From positions 1 through 64,000 of the forward strand of contig JAHBYW010000007.1 in the NCBI GenBank assembly GCA_019635755.1: a stretch of DNA of 64,000 nucleotides, written 5' to 3'. The DNA is from Rhizobiaceae bacterium (GTDB lineage: Bacteria; Pseudomonadota; Alphaproteobacteria; Rhizobiales; Rhizobiaceae). Numbering within the stretch: position 1 is the first letter of the stretch; each line of letters opens with the position of its first letter. A program made the position numbers and the translations under genes. Below, in pieces: positions 58,601 through 64,000 of the stretch. The notes under the pieces were generated by a model that was not told the origin of the DNA, ran no database searches, and saw only the letters and a program-made list of their open reading frames with translations.

Positions 58601-58826
58601 GATCGTCTTCGGCCTGTCCTTCGCCACCGTGCTGACGCTGGTGGTGACGCCGTCGATGCTGATGGTGTTCACGCGGGAGAAGCAGAAGGGCAGGCGCCGC
58701 AGCTGGTTCTCGCGTCTGTTCCGGCGCGGCCGCCTGGTGACGGACCAGGACAACAAGCCGAACGCCCGCAAACCCGAGCCGGCCGCCGAACCGGAGCCGA
58801 TGGCCTTCCCCAAGGCTGCCGAGTAG
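55641..58826 (+). CDS. RND efflux transporter (AcrB-like)
   Basis: A 1061-residue inner-membrane antiporter. The N-terminal helix ARLTLSILVFLIIAGALAYQ, the proton-relay motif region LAVGMLVDDAIIVTEFAERR (about 395), and the second-half GVVVNNNIVLIDTYDRLREE are typical. Two large periplasmic loops and twelve helices are evident. A charged C-terminal tail of about 45 residues (REKQKGRRRSWFSRLFRRGR..., then PAAEPEPMAFP) extends past the last helix. It is 2 bp downstream of the adaptor gene. With it, it should export drugs, dyes or metabolites; no tolC-type gene is adjacent. Confidence 0.94.
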   Translation: MDIVKLAIRNARLTLSILVFLIIAGALAYQAVPKEAEPDVAIPIMYVSLGYQGISPEDAERLLLRPVEAQLKNLKGLKQMKSAAYQGGGYVLVEFDPSTDLGDALVDTRNKVQDAKRDLPQGADEPSVTEVNISEFPVLVITLSGNVPERVLVTAAKELRDRVEEVPGVLEGTIQGSRDELVEAIIDPVKLSSYGLQLDQLIQGIGASNSLVAAGAIEGAEGKYAVKVPSLIETAEDVARLPVVAGPNAIVQVQDLATVRSTFKDAVTITRLNGKPAVAIEVKKRVGANIVETIDGAKAVADTFATQVPEGMEVTYTQDKSVFVNQLLNDLQNHVMIAVILVFIVILYALSGRASLLIGLAIPSSFLMGILALAMMGYTINMIVLFSLILAVGMLVDDAIIVTEFAERRMTEGMPREQAFEMAAKRMAGPVVAATMTRIAAFSPLLFWPGIVGDFMKYLPITLIVTLAASMAYALIFAPTLGAMFAKAPLHDEHERRDGVYMAIVKRAVRFPVTVLVLTVGLLAGSVWAYGQFGRGVEFFPSVEPDYGLLYVHARGNLSLAEMDTATREAERRILGWPGIKSVYTRSGKTPGGGQDIPEDVVGVIQYEFIDWRERKPAHDILADLRVAMAGIPGVDVEVRVPDAGPPTGKAIQLQLSATNPEGLNEKAKVVAAEIAKVPGVIDISDGLPPPGIDWALEVDRTKAAQYGISPMSVGTVVQLVTSGLKLTDYRPAGADDAVDIRLRLPEDRRTLAALDDLRIQTPRGAVPISNFVVRKPEQRVGILNRIEGERTITVQANVATGHQVAAVQAEVAKTVGAMDLGAFKWKLAGSSQDSEEAGAFLTNAFGAAIFLIFIVLLAQFNKFTSVLLVLSCVVMATIGALLGMLLTGQAFVIVMSGIGVIALAGVVVNNNIVLIDTYDRLREEGWNKMDAVLQTCRERARPVVLTAAAAVLGVLPIAFGLGLEIFHHETTINAPSTQWWIALSSAIVFGLSFATVLTLVVTPSMLMVFTREKQKGRRRSWFSRLFRRGRLVTDQDNKPNARKPEPAAEPEPMAFPKAAE

Positions 58827-58955
58827 CCCCGCGGCTCACAATACCGGGAAGCCGGTCGGGACCGCCGCGATCAGGACAACGCAGGGCCGAGGGGAACCGC
58901 CGGCCCTGTCTTTGCATTTACGCTCCGGAGTTCACGGCAACCTGCGGAGCACCCG

Positions 58956-59114
58956 ATGACGCTGACGACGATCCTCATCATCATTCTGATCCTGGCGCTC
59001 ATCGGCGCGATCCCGAGCTGGCCGCATTCGCGGGCCTGGGGATACGGCCCGTCAGGCATCCTTGGCGTGATTGTCGTCATCCTGCTCATTCTGGTGCTGA
59101 TGGGGCGGATCTAG
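58956..59114 (+). CDS. DUF3309 micro-protein
   Basis: A 52-residue protein: MTLTTILIIILILALIGAIP then SWPHSRAWGYGPSGILGVIV and VILLILVLMGRI. Two hydrophobic helices flank the SWPHSRxWGYGPSG motif, the hallmark of the DUF3309 family in proteobacteria. The family's function is unknown. It lies in a 400-bp gap that otherwise looks empty. GCGGAGCACCCG precedes the ATG (GGAG 7 bases away). Followed by a hairpin at 59157-59182. Confidence 0.85.
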   Translation: MTLTTILIIILILALIGAIPSWPHSRAWGYGPSGILGVIVVILLILVLMGRI

Positions 59115-59156
59115 TCCTCTCCGCACACCGTCCGGCCCGGCCGGGCGACTGACAAA

Positions 59157-59182
59157 GGGGCGGCCCAAGCATGGGCCGGCCC
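59157..59182. terminator. Bidirectional terminator-like hairpin
   Basis: GGG, one mismatch, CGGCCCA (59161-59167), loop AGCA, TGGGCCG (59172-59178), one mismatch, CCC. It is followed by TCTTGTC on the plus strand and TTTGTC on the minus. It lies between the DUF3309 gene and the convergent phaR gene, so it can end both transcripts. The U-tracts are weak. Confidence 0.6.
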
Positions 59183-59240
59183 TCTTGTCATGCGCGTCGC
59201 CAGGTCCCTCCGCGCGGTCGATCCGCGCCGCGACCAGGTG

Positions 59241-59846
59241 CTAGCGCATCTGGTCGATCTTGCGCTGCATGGCCGCGATCTGGTCCTTCAGCTCCTGAAG
59301 GTCGTCGCTCTTGTCCTTCGCCGCCGGTTCTTCCACCGGCTCGGGCTCATGCGCCTGGCCCGAGGCGGTCGGGAACGGCGTGAACATCCGCATCGCGTTC
59401 TGGAACAGCTCGATGTTGCGCCGCGTCTGCTCCTCGATCGCCTTCATCGGCGTCGACATCTTCATCATGTCCACCGGCGACGTACCCATCGTCGCCTTGA
59501 CCTGCGCGCGGAAGCGCTCCTGCTCCTTGGCGAAGGCGATCATCGACTGTTCGAGGAAGGATGGCACGATCATCTGCATCTGGTCGCCGTAGAAGGAGAT
59601 CAGCTGGCGCAGGAACGGGATGGGCAGCATGTTCTGCCCGTCCTTGTTCTCCAGCTCGAAGATGATCTGGGTCAGGACCGGATGGGTGATGTCGTCGCCG
59701 GTCTTTGCGTCCTGGACGGTGAACTCCTCGCCCTTCTTGACCATCTCGGCCAGGTCCTCGAGCGTCACATAGGTGCTCGTGCCGGTGTTGTAGAGCCGCC
59801 GGTTGGCGTATTTCTTGATGACGACCGGATCGTTCTTTGCCGGCAT
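59241..59846 (-). CDS. phaR: Polyhydroxyalkanoate synthesis repressor PhaR
   Basis: A 201-residue PhaR. The N-terminal DNA-binding domain is VVIKKYANRRLYNTGTSTYV with TLEDLAEMVKKGEEFTVQDA; the PHB-accumulation domains follow, QNMLPIPFLRQLISFYGDQM and VPSFLEQSMIAFAKEQERFR. A C-terminal coiled coil (KDKSDDLQELKDQIAAMQRK) allows multimer formation. PhaR senses polymer and represses phasin and its own genes (AniA in rhizobia). It is divergent from phaA over 270 bp of palindrome-rich DNA. The phaC synthase is not in the window. Confidence 0.96.
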   Translation of the reverse strand: MPAKNDPVVIKKYANRRLYNTGTSTYVTLEDLAEMVKKGEEFTVQDAKTGDDITHPVLTQIIFELENKDGQNMLPIPFLRQLISFYGDQMQMIVPSFLEQSMIAFAKEQERFRAQVKATMGTSPVDMMKMSTPMKAIEEQTRRNIELFQNAMRMFTPFPTASGQAHEPEPVEEPAAKDKSDDLQELKDQIAAMQRKIDQMR

Positions 59847-59943
59847 TCACAAACCTCCCAGCTTCACCGGACCGCGGGTAAGCACCCGATGACGTTTGTG
59901 CATGGCAGCAAGGATATGCGCAAAACCCCGGCAAATGAAAGCG

Positions 59944-60002
59944 AATTGTGCAGTGCGGGAAATCCCGCCTCCGGTTTTGCTGCGGCGAATGCTGCGCAGC
60001 AT
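59944..60002. promoter_or_regulatory. Candidate PhaR-binding palindromes between phaR and phaA
   Basis: The perfect 14-bp palindrome ATGCTGCGCAGCAT lies at 59989-60002. Upstream are TGCAGTGC (59949-59956), a GCGGGA/TCCCGC dyad (59955-59968), and a TTTTGCTGCGGC block. PhaR proteins of Paracoccus bind CTGC/GCAG-type TGC-rich dyads, so this is the most likely operator region of the locus; specific binding has not been shown. Confidence 0.55.
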
Positions 60003-60116
60003 GGATTGCGGCCTGCTGCTGCGCCCGCTTTTCCGGTTTGACTCGGCCCCTGGAAAGGGCAAGAACGTCGCCGATATCGCAACAGGCGGGCCGTTCCCGC
60101 GCCTTCGGAGACCCCC

Positions 60117-61304
60117 ATGGCCGCATCCAGTTCGATCGTCGTCGCCAGCGCCGCGCGCACCGCCGTCGGCTCCTTCAACGGTGCCTTCGCCGCCACGCCG
60201 GCGCACGAACTCGGCGCCGCCGTCGTCAGGGAAGTGCTGGCGCGCGCCAAGGTCGAGGCCGGCGAGGTCGATGAGGTCATTCTGGGGCAGGTGCTGACCG
60301 CCGCGCAGGGCCAGAACCCGGCCCGCCAGGCCTCGATGGCCGCCGGCGTGCCGAAGGAGGCGAGCGCCTGGGGGCTCAACCAGGTCTGCGGCTCGGGCCT
60401 GCGGGCCATCGCCATCGGCATGCAGCAGATCGCGGCCGGCGACGCCAAGGTCGTGGTGGCGGGCGGCCAGGAGTCGATGTCGCTCTCCGCCCATGCGCAG
60501 CACCTGCGCGCCGGCACCAAGATGGGCGACCTCAAGCTGATCGACACGATGATCAAGGACGGCCTGTGGGACGCCTTCAACGGCTATCACATGGGCAACA
60601 CGGCCGAGAACGTGGCCAAGCAGTTCCAGATCACCCGCGACGTACAGGACCAGTTCGCGCTGGCCTCGCAGAACAAGGCCGAGGCCGCGCAGAAGGCCGG
60701 CCGGTTCAAGGACGAGATCGTCGCTTTCACGATCAAGGGCAGGAAGGGCGACACGGTCGTCGACGCCGACGAGTATATCCGCCACGGCGCGACCATCGAC
60801 GCGATGCAGAAGCTGAAGCCCGCCTTCGACAAGGAAGGTTCGGTCACAGCCGGCAATGCGTCGGGCATCAATGACGGCGCCGCCGCGGTGCTGCTCATGA
60901 GCGAGGCGGATGCGGTCAAGCGCGGCCTCGCGCCGCTCGCCCGCATCGTCTCCTGGGCCACCGCCGGCGTCGACCCGGCCGTGATGGGAACCGGCCCGAT
61001 CCCGGCCTCGCAGAAGGCACTGCAGAGGGCCGGCTGGAAGGTCGACGACCTCGACCTCGTGGAAGCCAACGAGGCCTTCGCGGCGCAGGCCTGCGCGGTC
61101 AACAAGGGCATGGGCTGGAACCCCGACATCGTCAACGTCAACGGCGGCGCCATCGCCATCGGCCATCCGATCGGCGCTTCCGGCGCCCGCGTCTTCAACA
61201 CGCTGGTCTACGAAATGAAGCGCCGCGGCGCGAAGAAGGGTCTCGCCACGCTGTGCATCGGCGGCGGCATGGGCGTCGCGATGTGCGTCGAGGCGATGAA
61301 CTAG
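60117..61304 (+). CDS. phaA: Acetyl-CoA acetyltransferase (PHB beta-ketothiolase)
   Basis: A 395-residue thiolase condensing two acetyl-CoA to acetoacetyl-CoA, the first PHB step. The acyl-enzyme cysteine is C91 in NQVCGSGLRA. NVNGGAIAIGHPIGASGARV holds the active-site histidine, and the second cysteine is in LCIGGGMGVAMCVE. SD CGGAG lies 6 bases before ATG 60117. It forms an operon with phaB. It may also serve acetoacetate use with bdhA. Confidence 0.96.
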   Translation: MAASSSIVVASAARTAVGSFNGAFAATPAHELGAAVVREVLARAKVEAGEVDEVILGQVLTAAQGQNPARQASMAAGVPKEASAWGLNQVCGSGLRAIAIGMQQIAAGDAKVVVAGGQESMSLSAHAQHLRAGTKMGDLKLIDTMIKDGLWDAFNGYHMGNTAENVAKQFQITRDVQDQFALASQNKAEAAQKAGRFKDEIVAFTIKGRKGDTVVDADEYIRHGATIDAMQKLKPAFDKEGSVTAGNASGINDGAAAVLLMSEADAVKRGLAPLARIVSWATAGVDPAVMGTGPIPASQKALQRAGWKVDDLDLVEANEAFAAQACAVNKGMGWNPDIVNVNGGAIAIGHPIGASGARVFNTLVYEMKRRGAKKGLATLCIGGGMGVAMCVEAMN

Positions 61305-61363
61305 GGCAGTCGGCAATCGGCAGTCGTGGCCCAATCCGACTGCCGAAGCCCGACTGCCGGGCG
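61305..61363. repeat. Inverted repeat between phaA and phaB
   Basis: The left part has GCAGTCGGCAATCGGCAGTCG (two CAGTCG units) and the right part CGACTGCCG twice (61338-61346 and 61351-61359), so two CGGCAGTCG-type units face two CGACTGCCG units. A long hairpin can form in the phaAB mRNA, with the phaB GGAGGAG ribosome-binding site just after. It could set the phaA:phaB ratio or be a mobile repeat. Confidence 0.6.
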
Positions 61364-61384
61364 ATAAACGGGAGGAGAACAATC

Positions 61385-62107
61385 ATGGCACGGGTGGCAC
61401 TGGTCACTGGCGGGTCGCGCGGCATCGGCGCAGCGATCTCGGTCGCGCTGAAGAATGCCGGCTACAAGGTCGCGGCGAACTATGCCGGCAACGACGAGGC
61501 GGCGGCGGCCTTCAACAAGGAGACCGACATCCCGGTCTACAAATGGTCGGTCGGCGACTATGACGCCTGCGCGACCGGCATCGCCAAGGTCGAGGCCGAT
61601 CTCGGCCCCGTCGACGTGCTGGTCAACAATGCCGGCATCACCCGCGACGCGCCCTTCCACAAGATGACGCGCGAGCAGTGGAACGACGTCATCCGCACCA
61701 ATCTGGACGGCGTCTTCAACATGACGCATCCGCTGTGGAACGGCATGCGCGAGCGCAAGTTCGGCCGCGTCATCACCATCTCGTCGATCAACGGCCAGAA
61801 GGGCCAGTTCGCCCAGGCGAACTACTCCGCCTCCAAGGCGGGCGACCTCGGTTTCACCAAGGCGCTGGCGCAGGAAGGCGCGCGGGCCGGCATCACCGTC
61901 AACGCGGTCTGCCCGGGCTACATCGCCACCGATATGGTCATGGCCGTGCCGGAGAAGGTGCGCGAAGGGATCATCGCGCAGATTCCCGTCGGGCGTCTCG
62001 GCGAGGCCGCGGAGATCGCGCGCTGCGTGGTCTTCCTCGCCTCCGACGATGCCGGCTTCATCACCGGTTCCACCGTGACGGCGAACGGCGGCCAGTACTT
62101 CGCCTGA
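61385..62107 (+). CDS. phaB: Acetoacetyl-CoA reductase
   Basis: A 240-residue short-chain dehydrogenase giving (R)-3-hydroxybutyryl-CoA with NADPH, the second PHB step. VALVTGGSRGIGAAISVALK, NNAGITRDAPFHKMTREQWN and the catalytic SSINGQKGQFAQANYSASKAG are the PhaB signature. SD GGGAGGAG precedes ATG 61385. The stop overlaps the next gene as TGATG. Confidence 0.97.
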   Translation: MARVALVTGGSRGIGAAISVALKNAGYKVAANYAGNDEAAAAFNKETDIPVYKWSVGDYDACATGIAKVEADLGPVDVLVNNAGITRDAPFHKMTREQWNDVIRTNLDGVFNMTHPLWNGMRERKFGRVITISSINGQKGQFAQANYSASKAGDLGFTKALAQEGARAGITVNAVCPGYIATDMVMAVPEKVREGIIAQIPVGRLGEAAEIARCVVFLASDDAGFITGSTVTANGGQYFA

Positions 62108-62460
62108 TGGCGGTCCGCCGCATCGTCGCAAATCTCGCGGTGGCCGACCCCGACGGGGCGACGTCGTTCTATGGCGATTTCCTCGGCGTCGACCTGTCGA
62201 TGGATCTCGGCTGGATCGTGACGTTCGCAGCCGACGGCCGGTCCATGCCGCAGGTCAGTGTCATGACCGAAGGCGGGTCCGGCACGCCGGTGCCTGTGCT
62301 GTCCGTCGAGGTCGACGATGTCGACCACGCCTATCGCGACGCCCGCGGACGCGGGCTGGAGATCGTCTACGGCATTGCGGACGAACCGTGGGGCGTCAGG
62401 CGCTTCTTCGTCCGCGATCCGTTCGGCAACCTGGTCAACATCCTCTCCCACGCCGACTGA
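62107..62460 (+). CDS. VOC (glyoxalase/dioxygenase) superfamily protein
   Basis: A 117-residue VOC-fold protein: RRIVANLAVADPDGATSFYG with DFLGVDLSMDLGW, then VLSVEVDDVDHAYRDARGRG and PWGVRRFFVRDPFGNLVNIL. It resembles glyoxalase- or bleomycin-resistance-like proteins, one repeat per chain. Its start overlaps the phaB stop as TGATG, so it is cotranscribed and coupled with PHB synthesis genes. No function known; the metal ligands H and E are not clearly placed, so an enzymatic role is uncertain. Confidence 0.82.
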   Translation: MAVRRIVANLAVADPDGATSFYGDFLGVDLSMDLGWIVTFAADGRSMPQVSVMTEGGSGTPVPVLSVEVDDVDHAYRDARGRGLEIVYGIADEPWGVRRFFVRDPFGNLVNILSHAD

Positions 62461-62479
62461 CTGTCCCGGACAGGGACGC

Positions 62480-62646
62480 AAAGGTTAACGCCGCGCTCCG
62501 CCGGCAGCGGATCGTCGCTGCGCGCGGGCCGGAAAGCTGCGCCTGCCGCAGCGTCCGCTGCACAAGATGTTGTGTGGACCAGAACGGGAACGGGCGGGCA
62601 AAGCTGATTCGTCGCCGATTCGTTCCCGCTTCGGTCGAAGCGTTAA
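62480..62646. repeat. GANTC/TTAA module A
   Basis: AAAGGTTAACGCC (62480-62492) starts the module; 113 bp later comes GATTCGTCGCCGATTCGTTC (62606-62625), then TTAA (62643-62646). Module B repeats these at +275 bp. The DNA between the shared blocks is not alike, so only the blocks and their spacing are conserved. Confidence 0.7.
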
Positions 62647-62754
62647 CCGAAAGGCCCCGATGCGCCTGCCGAGGGCTTAACCAGCGAGCAGGAAATCTTA
62701 AGAAATTCAATATTTTGGCGCCCGCCTGCCGCGACCTGGCAGAGGGCTCCGGCG

Positions 62755-62921
62755 AAAGGTTAACGCCAGGCCTCATGAAGCACGAAACGGGCCAGTTCGC
62801 CGATTCAGCATCTGGTGTGAGTCCATCGCGACTCGGACTACATGTCGCCGTGAACAAAGCCTGAATCGAATGGAGTCAGTGATTCGTCGCCGATTCGTTC
62901 GAGACTCGTTCCAGCCCTTAA
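62755..62921. repeat. GANTC/TTAA module B with GANTC cluster
   Basis: AAAGGTTAACGCC (62755-62767), GATTCGTCGCCGATTCGTTC (62881-62900), TTAA (62918-62921), at the same spacings as module A. In this module GANTC occurs at 62802, 62819, 62830, 62863, 62873, 62881, 62892 and 62903. The last three begin near-identical 11-bp units (GATTCGTCGCC, GATTCGTTCGA, GACTCGTTCCA), one helical turn apart. Confidence 0.7.
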
Positions 62922-63080
62922 TGCGCGCATGATCGTGCCCGGGCTGCTGCTTGGGTTCCCGGCTCCCGTCACTATATGCGCAGGCGGCACGCTCGGCCCG
63001 CGGCGGACCTGTCCTTCCTGGCGCCGTTGACTTTGCCGACCCGCCAGACGACAGAGTTTTGAGGCCGGCCGAAGCATCCC

Positions 63081-64000
<920 letters not shown>

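Larger units (their letters stand above)
62461..63080. other. 620-bp gene-free region with duplicated GANTC/TTAA modules
   Basis: No convincing gene; short frames here have no ribosome-binding site and no protein character. Two modules 275 bp apart share AAAGGTTAACGCC (62480-62492; 62755-62767), GATTCGTCGCCGATTCGTTC (62606-62625; 62881-62900) and TTAA (62643; 62918). The region has ten GANTC sites and six TTAA words, five of them in gttaac or cttaa form. The helicase promoter is probably near the right end. Confidence 0.75.

Noticed and set aside
62388-62864. Open frames in the 620-bp gap
   Set aside because: They overlap the VOC gene 3' end or run through the repeated modules, have no Shine-Dalgarno sequence and show shadow-like composition.
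62461-63080. Origin of replication
   Set aside because: GANTC and TTAA words recall Caulobacter oriC, but there is no cluster of DnaA boxes, no A+T-rich unwinding tract and no hemE, mnmG, rsmG or parAB nearby. A promoter or regulatory role is more likely.

Overview
This 64 kb window is a stretch of high-GC alphaproteobacterial chromosome. Gene content and order suggest Hyphomicrobiales (Rhizobiales), most likely a Mesorhizobium-like Phyllobacteriaceae. Grounds: the phaR/phaA/phaB locus, a LivG carrying a helix-hairpin-helix tail, a 180-kDa-class NAD-glutamate dehydrogenase, and three palindromic intergenic repeat elements of a type common in mesorhizobia. The genus is an inference. No rRNA, tRNA, CRISPR array, prophage or transposase gene was seen. 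Almost everything is chromosomal metabolism, with two small toxin-antitoxin pairs as accessory islands.

Layout. 0-5 kb: a LysR regulator divergent from mmsA (CoA-acylating methylmalonate-semialdehyde dehydrogenase), whose 3' end is repeated twice downstream; a Phd/PIN toxin-antitoxin operon with a leaderless-looking promoter; a DoxX-like membrane protein and a small secreted protein. 5-13 kb: an Atg22/UMF1-type MFS protein, the giant NAD-GDH, an AhpD-like protein and a LysE exporter. 13-23 kb: rpmE (bL31) with a promoter and terminator-like leader hairpin, an MsbA-like ABC exporter, a second antitoxin/PIN pair, a flavin dehydrogenase, a DUF1304 protein, an ExbB/MotA-OmpA pair and purH.

22-33 kb is catabolic. 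A FadR-type regulator is divergent from three genes that fit trans-4-hydroxyproline breakdown (deaminase/dehydratase, D-hydroxyproline dehydrogenase, 4-hydroxyproline epimerase), with two copies of a GATATAT...TGATATATCA operator over back-to-back promoters. This is followed by a complete branched-chain amino acid ABC transporter, livH-livM-livG-livF, a small membrane gene and the binding protein livJ.

33-50 kb: pyruvate carboxylase, an MFS transporter, a gamma-glutamyltransferase, a GlcG/HbpS-like protein, rpmF, mtgA, a short-chain polyprenyl synthase, a hybrid histidine kinase with two receiver domains, a chloramphenicol-phosphotransferase-like kinase overlapping a methyltransferase, a lytic transglycosylase with a SPOR-like tail, ispG and a 3-hydroxybutyrate dehydrogenase. 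50-59 kb: a TetR regulator divergent from an exported molybdopterin oxidoreductase cassette (2Fe-2S subunit, Tat-signal molybdopterin subunit, di-CXXCH cytochrome), then an RND efflux pair and a DUF3309 micro-protein. 59-64 kb: phaR, phaA, phaB and a VOC protein, then a 620-bp gene-free region and the start of a Suv3-like helicase.

The most unusual non-coding signal is in that last gap. Two modules exactly 275 bp apart share AAAGGTTAACGCC, a 20-bp doubled GATTC block and a TTAA at identical internal spacing. The gap carries ten GANTC (CcrM-type) sites in about 300 bp, many 11 bp apart. Other noteworthy items are the rpmE leader hairpin, the divergent hydroxyproline promoters, the leaderless toxin-antitoxin promoter and the LivG fusion.
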